From the NCBI GenBank assembly GCA_021771715.1, contig JAETOO010000001.1, positions 1-64,000 of the forward strand: DNA of 64,000 nt, given 5' to 3'. Positions 16,392 through 24,464 of this stretch are shown here, piece by piece. This DNA comes from Oscillospiraceae bacterium (GTDB lineage Bacteria > Bacillota > Clostridia > Lachnospirales > Lachnospiraceae). Made by a program: the position numbers and the translations under genes. Each line of letters opens with the position of its first letter. The first letter of the stretch is position 1. Under the pieces are notes generated by a model, which saw only the letters and a list, made by a program, of their open reading frames with translations, searched no databases and was not told the origin of the DNA.

Positions 16392-17639
16392 TTAATCTCT
16401 CAGCTGCGGGTTGAATACCTGGTCCAGTCCGGTATTCATCAGGTTCAGCGAGAATGCAATGATCGTGATTACGAATACTACCGGGAAGTACGCCCACCAG
16501 GAACCGTTCAGATGCGCGGCGTACAGCGTCGCCCAGTTCATCATCTGCCCCAGCGTCGCCGTGGTCGTCGTGGACGGCCCAAGGCCGAGCATCGAGAGCT
16601 GTGCCTCCGCGAGTATACCGGAGGAAATCTGCAGGATAAACGCCATCACGACATACGATGCCACGTACGGCAGGATATCGGTCAGCACGATCCGCATCAT
16701 GCTGTGCCCGGACAGCTTCGAGAGGTTTACGTGGTCACGGTTGCGCAGCGAGATGACCTGCGAGCGCACGGAACGGCACGTCCAGGTCCACGAGGTAGCG
16801 CCGATGACCGTCGCGATCAGCGTCACGCCGCGCGCGTTCTGCCCCACCGAGTAGGTGATCAGGATCAGCAGCACGAACGACGGGATGACCGTGAACAGGT
16901 TCGTGATGAAGATGATCACATCGTCAAACACGCCGCCGATGTAGCCAGAGAGCAGCCCAAGCAGCAGTCCGATCAGCGTCGCGACCGTACCCGCGATCAG
17001 GCCGATCTTCAGGGAAACCTTCGTCGCCTGCACGAGCTCGGTCAGCACGTCGCGACCGAAGTTGTCCGTGCCCAGCACAAAGGTGCGCTTGTTGGAGATA
17101 TCCCGCGTGTTGACGTACTGCTGCGAATCCACCGATGCGGTCTCCTCGAGCTCGCCGTCCTCATTTTCCTGCGCGATGATCATGTCCGCGTCGCTCGCGA
17201 GCTTCTGGATCTCCTTGTCGAGACGGACAAACGCCTTTTTCTTGGAGGCCAGCAGTCCCTTCTGCTTTGCCTTGGAGTCATAGTGCTCCAGCCACAGTGC
17301 GACCAGTGTGTTGTCGTCCGCCGCGTCCATCTCCTCCTGGGAGACTCCGCCGTAGTTCACGAGCCAGTCGCGCATGTCCGCCTTGTCCTTGTCCTCGATG
17401 TGGTCGCCCAGATTCGCGGACTTCGCCTGGATATTCAGCGTGTAATACTTGGAATCCACCGTGTCCTTGACCGACACGTAGGTGCCCGGCTTGAAGAAGT
17501 TGCCCTGTCCGACCATCTCCAGCGGATCCGCCATGACGAACCACGGGTAGATGAAGGTGAACAGCAAAAGTCCGAAGAAAATCACAAACCCAATCACAAA
17601 TTTGGGGGAATGGAAAATATTTCTCAGCGTATTTTTCAT
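16392..17639 (-). CDS. ABC transporter permease (OppC/DppC-like)
   Basis: An inner-membrane subunit of 415 residues. N-terminal membrane segment (FVIGFVIFFGLLLFTFIYP) followed by a large extracytoplasmic region (about residues 40-200), then the binding-protein-dependent transport module with several hydrophobic segments and the EAA-like loop around SLRNRDHVNLSKLSG. The large extracellular insert is longer than in standard DppC proteins (about 300 residues) and occurs in some clostridial family members. It starts 15 bases after the preceding permease with GGGGAGGG at the right distance. Confidence 0.92.
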   Translation of the reverse strand: MKNTLRNIFHSPKFVIGFVIFFGLLLFTFIYPWFVMADPLEMVGQGNFFKPGTYVSVKDTVDSKYYTLNIQAKSANLGDHIEDKDKADMRDWLVNYGGVSQEEMDAADDNTLVALWLEHYDSKAKQKGLLASKKKAFVRLDKEIQKLASDADMIIAQENEDGELEETASVDSQQYVNTRDISNKRTFVLGTDNFGRDVLTELVQATKVSLKIGLIAGTVATLIGLLLGLLSGYIGGVFDDVIIFITNLFTVIPSFVLLILITYSVGQNARGVTLIATVIGATSWTWTCRSVRSQVISLRNRDHVNLSKLSGHSMMRIVLTDILPYVASYVVMAFILQISSGILAEAQLSMLGLGPSTTTTATLGQMMNWATLYAAHLNGSWWAYFPVVFVITIIAFSLNLMNTGLDQVFNPQLRD

Positions 17640-17653
17640 GATCGTCCCTCCCC

Positions 17654-18673
17654 TTAGTCCTGCTGCGCCGCTTTGATACGCGGATCAATGATACCGTAGA
17701 TAATCTCGACGAACAGATTCGCAAGCAGTACCATGATCGTGATGACCAGAGTACATGCGGAGAGCAGCGGATAGTCGTTGCCCTTGATCGCGTTCATCAT
17801 CGTCGTGCCAAGGCCCGGGTAGCTGAAAATGATCTCGGAGACGAGCGCGCCGCCCATCATCGTGCCCAGCGACATCGCGAGGCCGGTGACCTGCGGGAGC
17901 ATCGCGTTGCGGAACACGTAGCCGACAATCTTCCGGTCCTTGATGCCCAGGAAACGGCTGTACTTCACGTAGTCCGCGTTCAGCTCATAGATCGACATCG
18001 AGCGCATACCAATCGCCTGGCCGCCGATCGTGATCAGCACGATGGACCAGAACGGGAGCTGGTAGTGCGAGATGACGGACCGGATAAAGGTCCAGCTCAT
18101 ATTCGGGATCAGGTCGAACCCGTACGCGCCGCTCGTGGGCGCCCAGCCCAGCTGAATGCCGAACACGGTCAGCATGATGACCGCCATGCCGAAGCCCGGC
18201 ATGTTGCTGATAAACAGGAAAACTGGAAGGATCACCTTGTCAAAGACACCCTTCATGTACGCCGCGACGGCTCCTAAGATATTTCCCAGCAGCCACCCCA
18301 GCAGAATCGCCGGGAGCTGCAGTGCCAGCGTCCACCCGAACGAGGACGCGATAATATCGGAGACGGTTCTGGGGTACTGGCTGAACGACACGCCAAAGTC
18401 CCCGTGCATCGCTGCCTTCGCCCACTTTCCAAACTGTACGATCATCGGATCATTCACGCCAAACCGCTCCACGTACTCCTCATACACCTTCTTGATCGCC
18501 TGCGCATCGGTCATGCCGCTCGCCGCCTGGCCCGCGATCGCAGACACCGGATCGCCCGGCATCAGACGCGGCAGCGCGAAATTCAGAACGACAGCGATGA
18601 TAAAGGTGATCAGATACCAGGCAATCTTCTGCCCATAATATTTCTTATAACCTTTCAAACGAGTCCACCTCAT
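17654..18673 (-). CDS. ABC transporter permease (OppB/DppB-like)
   Basis: A 339-residue membrane protein with the N-terminal segment [19 protein letters not shown] followed by [10 protein letters not shown], the hallmark of the DppB family, and a C-terminal core with [14 protein letters not shown] in the EAA loop. Start choice is open: the ATG at 18673 has a purine-rich stretch too close, while a TTG at 18658 has GAGGTGG six bases upstream. It lies 288 bases from the binding-protein gene, with a terminator and an intergenic repeat between them. Confidence 0.9.
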   Translation of the reverse strand: MRWTRLKGYKKYYGQKIAWYLITFIIAVVLNFALPRLMPGDPVSAIAGQAASGMTDAQAIKKVYEEYVERFGVNDPMIVQFGKWAKAAMHGDFGVSFSQYPRTVSDIIASSFGWTLALQLPAILLGWLLGNILGAVAAYMKGVFDKVILPVFLFISNMPGFGMAVIMLTVFGIQLGWAPTSGAYGFDLIPNMSWTFIRSVISHYQLPFWSIVLITIGGQAIGMRSMSIYELNADYVKYSRFLGIKDRKIVGYVFRNAMLPQVTGLAMSLGTMMGGALVSEIIFSYPGLGTTMMNAIKGNDYPLLSACTLVITIMVLLANLFVEIIYGIIDPRIKAAQQD

Positions 18674-18703
18674 TTCCCTCAAATAGAAAGCTAGCGTTCA
18701 GCC

Positions 18704-18868
18704 GACGCCATGCAAGCCGCAGACCCGCTTGCTGCGCAAGCTATCCGCCGCTTTGCGGCTCTTGTCTGCGGCTGAATGGGCGTTCCGCCCATTCAAAAAT
18801 GGTAATACAGCCTTCAGCAAGCAAGCTTGCACAGGCTGTCTTCCCATTTTTTATGCATGGCTGAACTG
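18704..18868 (+). repeat. Structured intergenic repeat, copy 2
   Basis: A 165-base reference copy. Successive palindromes: GCTTGC/GCAAGC, GCCGC/GCGGC, AATGGGCG/CGCCCATT, then a long hairpin from AAAAATGG to CCATTTTT enclosing ACAGCCT/AGGCTGT and GCAAGC/GCTTGC. It ends ATGCATGGCTGAACTG. It lies in the transporter operon between the binding protein and the first permease. Confidence 0.9.
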
Positions 18869-18874
18869 TGACTT

Positions 18875-18910
18875 GCAAAAATGGTCGGAGAAGCAACTCT
18901 CCGACCATTT
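18875..18910 (-). terminator. Terminator after the binding-protein gene
   Basis: Perfect 13-bp stem AAATGGTCGGAGA/TCTCCGACCATTT with a 6-base loop, followed on the minus strand by TTGC so that the U-run is TTTTT. It lies 60 bases after the binding-protein stop. Partial read-through here would make more binding protein than permease. Confidence 0.85.
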
Positions 18911-18970
18911 CATTCATTCAACCGCCCTTATGGCTGCTTATCATTTTCTGTTCAGTTGTCCAGTGATCGG

Positions 18971-20770
18971 TCAGCCCTCTACCAGCTCCAGCTGATACAG
19001 TGCTGCGATGCCGTAACCGTCTGTGCAGTCTGCCGGCGGGATGTTGGTGCCGTCCTCGTTCATCGGGTAACCGGTCCAAACAGTCTCGTTTACGGTGTAG
19101 AACATATCCGGTCTGTACATCAGTCCGAAGGACGGAACGTCTGTCAGGTAGATCTCGTTCAGTCTCGTGTACGCAGCCTTCAGAGCCTCCGGATCCGTCT
19201 CGGTAGCAAGGCCGTCGAGGATCTCGTCCGCCTCAGCGTTTCTGTAGTGGCCGTAGTTGCCGGAGTAGTTGATCTCCAGATCTGCGAACGGTCCATACAG
19301 GAACTGCTTACAACGATAGAACGGGTTCGTGATGGAAGCTCCGGTTACGGAGTTCATCAGGATATCAAAATTGCCGGTGGTGTAGTCGTCGGTCCATACG
19401 GAAGCCTCCGGGAAGTAGGTCTCGATCTCAATGCCGATCTCCTTGCCTGCCGCTGCCACGATCTCAAGAGATGCGTTCCAGTCGGTCCAGCCGCTCGGGC
19501 ACTCTGCCTTGAAGGAAAGCTTGGTTCCGTCAACCTCGCGGATGCCGTCGCCGTCTGTATCCACAATGCCAGCCTCGTCGAGGAGTGCGTTTGCGCCCTC
19601 GATGTCCTTGCCGATCCACTGAAGATCCTTCAGCGCGTCGTGATCGAAGGATGCCTGCTCCGGATCGCTCGGGTTCATCATGGAACGCGGAACGTCTGCA
19701 AAGCTCGGGGACTGATTCGACATCGCGGATGCGAGGATCTGATCATAATCGGTCGCCATAGCGATCGCCTTACGAACCTCTACGCGGTCAAGGCCCGGCT
19801 TCTCAACGTTGAACCAGCAGGTCGGGATCGTGCCTGCGATATTGTACGGCGGCTCGTCGATGTAGGTCGTGATCGGGAGCTCTTTCTCCTCCCACATCTT
19901 CTGAACGTCTGTCAGGAACAGCTGTGCAACGTCCATCTCGCCCTGCTCCAGAGCGGTCTGCGCTGCCGCGTTGTCCTTGTAAATCACATGTCCGATGTAC
20001 TTCGGCACCGGGAGAGATCCCCACATGGACTCTGCCTGGCCCCAGTAATTCTCGTCGCGGATAAATACGACCTTCTGCTCGTCATCATAGTACGGCATAT
20101 ACGGGCCGGACGCCACGAGGTCTTCCATCTTGTCGAGCTTCATATCCTCCGGAGACTCACATCTCGCCTCAACGGTCTCGAGGTAAGCCTTCTGCATCAC
20201 ATACATCTTCTGCAGCATCTGCTTGATCATCAGCGGGTTCACCGCCACGCCGTCGTCGCCTACTACGGAATTGATCTTCACCGTCTGGTCGTCTACCGCC
20301 TCCATAGAAGTGATGAATGTGCTCATCTCCACGCCGTAGGAGGACTGGCACTTCAGATTGTAGTCAAACGTCGCCACGACATCTGCCGCTGTGAGAGCCG
20401 TGCCGTCGCTCCAGTGTGCGTCCGGGTTCAGCTTCACGGTCATGGATGCCATCGTTGCCTCGTCATCCCATGCCCACTCCGTGCCGAGCAGCGGATACAG
20501 CTCGTTGTCCAGCAGGTTGTACATAAACAGGGTCTCATAGATCAGCGTACGGGTGGAATCCTTCTGCTGAATGCCCATCGCGTTGTTCGAGTTTGCAGAC
20601 ATCGGGTTCCAGTCGTTGATCGCGCCCCACTGCTGTCCGCCAAAATACAGGGTCTCATTTCTCGGTGTAGAGCCGTCGCCCTCAGATGCGAACGCGCCTA
20701 CTCCGATACTGGTCGCGAGCATCGCCGCAGATGCCAGAGCCGCAACCATTTTGATCGTTCTCTTCTTCAT
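18971..20770 (-). CDS. Extracellular solute-binding protein, family 5
   Basis: A 599-residue binding protein for the adjacent importer. The start ATG has GGGAGG 7 bases upstream. Signal peptide MKKRTIKMVAALASAAMLA onward ends GAFA/S before an acidic mature start; there is no lipobox Cys. Family-5 features: ETLFMYNLLDNELYPLLGTEW, LNPDAHWSDGTALTAADVV, VRKAIAMATDYDQIL. The family binds oligopeptides, nickel or oligosaccharides; next to GH2 and esterase genes, oligosaccharides are the better guess. It is the first gene of the transporter operon, with its own promoter and terminator. Confidence 0.93.
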   Translation of the reverse strand: MKKRTIKMVAALASAAMLATSIGVGAFASEGDGSTPRNETLYFGGQQWGAINDWNPMSANSNNAMGIQQKDSTRTLIYETLFMYNLLDNELYPLLGTEWAWDDEATMASMTVKLNPDAHWSDGTALTAADVVATFDYNLKCQSSYGVEMSTFITSMEAVDDQTVKINSVVGDDGVAVNPLMIKQMLQKMYVMQKAYLETVEARCESPEDMKLDKMEDLVASGPYMPYYDDEQKVVFIRDENYWGQAESMWGSLPVPKYIGHVIYKDNAAAQTALEQGEMDVAQLFLTDVQKMWEEKELPITTYIDEPPYNIAGTIPTCWFNVEKPGLDRVEVRKAIAMATDYDQILASAMSNQSPSFADVPRSMMNPSDPEQASFDHDALKDLQWIGKDIEGANALLDEAGIVDTDGDGIREVDGTKLSFKAECPSGWTDWNASLEIVAAAGKEIGIEIETYFPEASVWTDDYTTGNFDILMNSVTGASITNPFYRCKQFLYGPFADLEINYSGNYGHYRNAEADEILDGLATETDPEALKAAYTRLNEIYLTDVPSFGLMYRPDMFYTVNETVWTGYPMNEDGTNIPPADCTDGYGIAALYQLELVEG

Positions 20771-20842
20771 ACTTAAACCTCCCAGTGAATTTTTTTCACG
20801 AAAACCTTTTCCCAAAGCCAAGCGGTTCTCGCTGATAGATTC

Positions 20843-20870
20843 ATTATAGTCTATTTTAACAAAAAATCAA
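20843..20870 (-). promoter_or_regulatory. Promoter of the importer operon
   Basis: Minus-strand TTGATT at 20865-20870, a 16-base AT-rich spacer and TATAAT at 20843-20848. A run of A on the minus strand upstream (20879-20888) may be an UP element. Confidence 0.75.
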
Positions 20871-20920
20871 GTGAAATCTTTTTTTTTTGTGCAGTTTGTG
20901 AATTTCGTACACTGTTTCGC

Positions 20921-20936
20921 TTGTCAACATTGACAA
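20921..20936. promoter_or_regulatory. Candidate operator palindrome
   Basis: TTGTCAACATTGACAA: two 7-base half sites in inverted repeat with a 2-base centre. It lies about 50 bases upstream of the importer -35 element. It could be an activator or repressor site; no regulator can be assigned. Confidence 0.4.
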
Positions 20937-20960
20937 ATCCCGGGGTGAGCCCCCGGGATT
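20936..20960 (-). terminator. Terminator after the CE2-like esterase gene
   Basis: AATCCCGGGG/CCCCGGGATT stem with a 5-base loop. On the minus strand it is followed by TGTC, so the U-tract is poor and the call is moderate. It separates the esterase gene from the importer promoter. Confidence 0.55.
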
Positions 20961-21021
20961 CTCAGATAAGGTGATCGAACCGCCGCTTTTTGCGGAAAAA
21001 ATGTAAAACCTTTTCGCCCGG

Positions 21022-22131
21022 CTACTCCCAGATGCGCGGGGACAGCCCCTCGATGAACCCGCTCAGCTCGAGCGCCATGTTCATCGCCTCCGGAACGCGG
21101 ACGTGGCCGGGCGTGCCTCTCCCGGTCTCCTCGAACAGAAAATGGACGATCTTCGGGTCATTCAGCTCGGCGCAGACGCGCCCGATGCTCCGGTCCCAGC
21201 CCGGATGGTGGTACAGGATCGTCGTCGTCAGCACAATCCACGCTTCCGGGTACTTCTCGCGCAGCGCGCAGATCCAGGCTTTGTAGTGGTCGCGCCACAG
21301 CTGTGCGCGCGCGCCTCCCGGCTCCTCGCGCATCACGTCGACGGGATACGAGTCGTTCTGCCCGATCGCCACCACGACGACGTGCGGAGTAAAGCGCGCA
21401 AAATTCCACTTCTCCATGCGCCCCCTGGCCGGATAGAAGTACACCCTGTCGTAGCAGCGCTCCATCCCGACCGCTCCGTCCTCCGTCTCATAGTACCCGG
21501 TGCCGTCGAGCAGCGCGATGCCGCCCTGGGCGACGAGATGCACCTGCGCATGCAGCCTGCGCGCGGTCGCCCAGGCAAAAGAAAAATATGCATTGTTGTA
21601 CTCCCCGCTGTGCGGCGGGTCCAGCTGCCGCATGTAGTGGGTAGCCTCCGCCACCTCCCCGGCCGTCACGGAGTCGCCGTAGAACTCGATCTTCTTGCGC
21701 GGCAGCCTGCGCGCCTTCTCTACGCGCGCGCCGTGCTCCAGCAAAAAGCCGAGAAACGTGTACTCGTGGCACTGGTCCATCCGCTTGAAGAACGTCAGCT
21801 CGTGCGGCAGCTGCGCGTCCAGCCCCTCCGCGAGCGTCAGCGCCACGGGCTCCCCGTCCCGCTCGATCCGCACCCGGTACTGCCGGTCGTCCACGAGCGC
21901 GCCCACCCACGAGTCGCTCCACCTGCGCCGGTTCACGACGACGGCCTTCACATAGGAGGAGCCGGAGAACGCGAACTTCACAAAGCTGCCGGGCTGCACG
22001 AACACGGGGCGGTCCCGGTCCATATCGTCAATCCTCCCGCAGTAGAGCAATTCGTCGTGCGACGGCTCGACAAGGCGCTCCAGCGCGGGATCATAGTCTG
22101 TGTAACAGGACATTGTACTCATCCTTTCCAT
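21022..22131 (-). CDS. SGNH esterase, carbohydrate esterase family 2-like
   Basis: A 369-residue cytoplasmic protein (no signal peptide). The N-terminal half (about 1-140) resembles the jelly-roll domain of CE2 acetyl esterases. The C-terminal half is an SGNH hydrolase with the nucleophile Ser154 in EFYGDSVTAGE, the block III VVVAIGQNDSYP, and a C-terminal GTPGHVRVPEA that would carry the catalytic His. CE2 enzymes remove acetyl groups from mannan, xylan or glucomannan. AAGGA precedes the ATG. It ends 9 bases upstream of an O-acetyltransferase gene's territory, so the two are probably one operon. Confidence 0.8.
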   Translation of the reverse strand: MERMSTMSCYTDYDPALERLVEPSHDELLYCGRIDDMDRDRPVFVQPGSFVKFAFSGSSYVKAVVVNRRRWSDSWVGALVDDRQYRVRIERDGEPVALTLAEGLDAQLPHELTFFKRMDQCHEYTFLGFLLEHGARVEKARRLPRKKIEFYGDSVTAGEVAEATHYMRQLDPPHSGEYNNAYFSFAWATARRLHAQVHLVAQGGIALLDGTGYYETEDGAVGMERCYDRVYFYPARGRMEKWNFARFTPHVVVVAIGQNDSYPVDVMREEPGGARAQLWRDHYKAWICALREKYPEAWIVLTTTILYHHPGWDRSIGRVCAELNDPKIVHFLFEETGRGTPGHVRVPEAMNMALELSGFIEGLSPRIWE

Positions 22132-22140
22132 TTCTCTTCC

Positions 22141-22782
22141 TTAAAATTCCATCCGCTCAAGGATATCCTGCCATGCCTCCTCGTCGATCTCTTCGTCGTG
22201 GAACAGCCTCCGCCTGTCATCCTCTGTGATCCGGCGAATCACCCGGCAGGGATTGCCCGCCGCGATGCACCAGTCGGGAATGTCCTTTGTCACGACGCTG
22301 CCTGCGCCGATCACTACATTGTCCCCTATGTGGACACCGGGACATACTACTGTGTTGCCCCCAAACCACACATTGTCTCCTACCGTTACTTCCTTTCCAT
22401 ATTCGTACGCCGAATTACGGCTGACCGGGTGAATGGGGTGCCCGGCAGTGTAGATTGCGACATTGGGCGCCATCTGGCAGTTATCGCCGATCCTGATCCG
22501 CGCCACGTCCAGAAGCGTGCAGTTGTAGTTCGCAAAGAAATTTTTGCCGACCTCGATATGCTTCCCGTAGTCACAGTAGAACGGAGGATTCACGAAGGCA
22601 TCCTCGGATTTCCCGAAAAGCTCTTTCACCGTCTTTTTGATTCCGTCAAAATCGGACCGATCCATAAAATTCAGCTTCTGCAGGATCTTCCTGCACACCA
22701 GCTGTTCCTCAAAAATGGTCTCGTCTGAAATATATGCCATGCCGGCGTCTCTGCGCTCTCTATGTGTCATTTTTGTCTGCAT
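22141..22782 (-). CDS. Sugar O-acetyltransferase (maltose/galactoside acetyltransferase family)
   Basis: A left-handed beta-helix acetyltransferase, 213 residues, transferring acetyl from acetyl-CoA to a sugar hydroxyl. Seen: MTHRERRDAGMAYISDE (Mac domain), hexapeptide repeats, the catalytic His in TAGHPIHPVSR, VWFGGNTVVCPGVHIGDNVVIGAGSVV and a C-terminal AGNPCRVIRRI. GGAGG lies 8 bases before the chosen ATG; an upstream in-frame TTG lacks this. Placed with an acetyl esterase, it may re-dispose of acetyl groups or detoxify non-metabolisable sugars. Confidence 0.93.
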   Translation of the reverse strand: MQTKMTHRERRDAGMAYISDETIFEEQLVCRKILQKLNFMDRSDFDGIKKTVKELFGKSEDAFVNPPFYCDYGKHIEVGKNFFANYNCTLLDVARIRIGDNCQMAPNVAIYTAGHPIHPVSRNSAYEYGKEVTVGDNVWFGGNTVVCPGVHIGDNVVIGAGSVVTKDIPDWCIAAGNPCRVIRRITEDDRRRLFHDEEIDEEAWQDILERMEF

Positions 22783-22808
22783 TTCGCGTTCCTCCATGTA
22801 TTTATTCT

Positions 22809-22837
22809 TTGACAATATCAGATTTTTACGTTAAAAT
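22809..22837 (+). promoter_or_regulatory. Promoter of AraC-type regulator at 22892
   Basis: TTGACA at 22809-22814, a 17-base spacer and TAAAAT at 22832-22837. It faces away from the acetyltransferase-esterase pair. Confidence 0.8.
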
Positions 22838-22891
22838 CATCCAGTATCCTCTATATTTCTATAACAATCTTCCATTTACGAGGAGGCTTCT

Positions 22892-23827
22892 ATGGACAGC
22901 ACTGCGAGCCACTGCTCTGATTTCAATTCGGACTCTTCCGAAACGGTCGCCTACAACAACCCTCTGTTCCCTGCCTATGTCGCGCACAGCTTTCTTTCCT
23001 CCTATCCGGACTATTCGGCTATCAGCCACTGGCACAAGGACCTGGAGTTTATTCTGATCAAAAAAGGAAGCATGACCTACAATGTGAACGGCCGGCTGAT
23101 CACTCTGGCCGAGGGCTGCGGGATTATGGTAAACAGCCGGCAGCTCCATTACGGCTTTTCTGCGGAACACAGCGAGTGCGAGTTTATCTGCATTTTACTT
23201 TCCCCGGAACTACTGACGGAAAACGGCTGGTTTTATCAGAATTGCATCGAGCCTGTCACGGATAATCCGGCCTGCCCTTACCTGTATCTTGAACCGCACG
23301 GCTGGATGGCTGCCATCATGAAGCGGCTGGATAAAATTTATGATTCTTTCGGAAAAAAAGTGGTCGACGCCCTGTGCTATTTTGAATTGATGGAAGATTT
23401 CTATGCGATTATGAAACTGCTGTACGAAAATCTTGACGCCAGAAACCATACCCGAACGCCCGAATCCTCTGAGCTCTCGGCCCTTCGGAGCATGATCACC
23501 TACATTGAAGAACATTATACGGAGCATATCACTCTGGCAGACATCGCGCTTTCCGGCGCCTGCTGCAAGAGTAAATGCTCCGTCCTCTTTAAAAAATATC
23601 TGCGCGCCACGCCCATAGCCTATACCACAAAGCTCCGGCTAAAAAGAAGCCTGCCCGCATTGCTCGGGTCAAACAGCAGTATCGCCGCCATCGCTTATGA
23701 GTATGGGTTTGGCGGGGCAAGCTATTACTGCGAGACGTTCAAAAGGTATTATGGACGATCGCCCTTGATGTACAGGAAACAGCAATCCGCTGATTTTGCG
23801 GATTCCTCAGGCTCGCGCGCGCTGTGA
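22892..23827 (+). CDS. AraC family transcriptional regulator
   Basis: A 311-residue regulator. An N-terminal cupin-like sensing domain (residues about 20-150, with HWHKDLEFILIKKGSMTYNVNG) is followed by two helix-turn-helix motifs (about 205-300, with ITLADIALSGACCKSKCSVLFKK and SIAAIAYEYGFGGASYYCETFKRYYGRSP). GAGGAGG precedes the ATG. It is divergent from the O-acetyltransferase/esterase genes, the usual position for a local activator of them; effector unknown. Confidence 0.93.
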   Translation: MDSTASHCSDFNSDSSETVAYNNPLFPAYVAHSFLSSYPDYSAISHWHKDLEFILIKKGSMTYNVNGRLITLAEGCGIMVNSRQLHYGFSAEHSECEFICILLSPELLTENGWFYQNCIEPVTDNPACPYLYLEPHGWMAAIMKRLDKIYDSFGKKVVDALCYFELMEDFYAIMKLLYENLDARNHTRTPESSELSALRSMITYIEEHYTEHITLADIALSGACCKSKCSVLFKKYLRATPIAYTTKLRLKRSLPALLGSNSSIAAIAYEYGFGGASYYCETFKRYYGRSPLMYRKQQSADFADSSGSRAL

Positions 23828-23839
23828 ATCCCCCGCGGT

Positions 23840-24055
23840 TCACTCTGCGGCGCAGAAACGTTCCGGCTGCGCAGCGCTCCAGAAGCCGTGCCACTTTGCG
23901 CTCACGGTTTCGAGAAAGCGCTGCACTCTTCCGACTTTGTACTCGGTGCGGATGTAGAACACCGGATTGCGAAGCTCTGCCGCGCCGGCGTCCTCTGCCA
24001 TGATCTGCGGCAGCGCGGCTTTGTTTGCGTAAAGATGATAATTCATAAGGTTCAT
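23840..24055 (-). CDS. Small conserved-looking hypothetical protein
   Basis: 71 residues, beginning MNLMNYHLYANKAALPQIMAE and ending ERFCAAE. AGGAG lies 8 bases before the ATG. No membrane segment; mixed charged sequence with EYKVGRVQRFLETVSAKWHG. It lies between two convergent-looking regulator genes on the opposite strand, only 12 bases after the first AraC gene. The good ribosome site and normal amino acid mix favour a real gene. I recognise no family. Confidence 0.5.
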   Translation of the reverse strand: MNLMNYHLYANKAALPQIMAEDAGAAELRNPVFYIRTEYKVGRVQRFLETVSAKWHGFWSAAQPERFCAAE

Positions 24056-24347
24056 GACTCGTTCTCCTCTCTGTCTGCCCGGCTCCTGCCAGGAGCGGCG
24101 CGATACGCTTAGTTTTCTTCTATATTATAAGGAAGCAGGCGCCGGCTTTGGGTACGGGCGGGAGGTTCTCTCATTTCTTGCCCGGGCGCCCTGCGTTTCC
24201 TCATGTCTGTATGATACTCTGGCCCTGGCTTTTCCGCTAGTAGCATTTTTATCCTGTTTTAGGTTAATATTGATATTTCAAAGCGGGGATAGGGTTTTAA
24301 ATAGTCTGATTTATGGATTAATTCTCTTTTTCAGTTGGATTATCTTG

Positions 24348-24394
24348 ATATCATTTAGGATGATATTGATCTCGTTTGGGGGCTGTGATAGAAT
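24348..24394 (+). promoter_or_regulatory. Promoter and overlapping palindrome of second AraC gene
   Basis: TTGATC at 24366-24371, a 17-base spacer and TAGAAT at 24389-24394. An inverted repeat ATATCAT/ATGATAT (24348-24354 and 24360-24366) abuts the -35 element. The surrounding 24230-24400 is strikingly AT-rich compared with the genes around it. No gene is visible in 24056-24464. Confidence 0.6.
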
Positions 24395-24464
24395 TGTCTT
24401 AACTTACCTGACGTGGCCCGGCTGGCCGCAGCTGCCGGGCAGATTCATCCAGAGAGGTGATGTT

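Noticed and set aside
15309-17657. Long plus-strand frame (782 codons) opposite the importer genes
   Set aside because: Antisense shadow produced by high G+C at third positions; His/Arg-rich, without domain features.
18881-20776. Plus-strand frame opposite the family-5 binding protein
   Set aside because: Shadow; the minus-strand product has signal peptide and family motifs.
20900-20940. Catabolite-responsive element upstream of the importer
   Set aside because: ACAAGCGAAACA resembles the cre core, but the spacing has one base too many.
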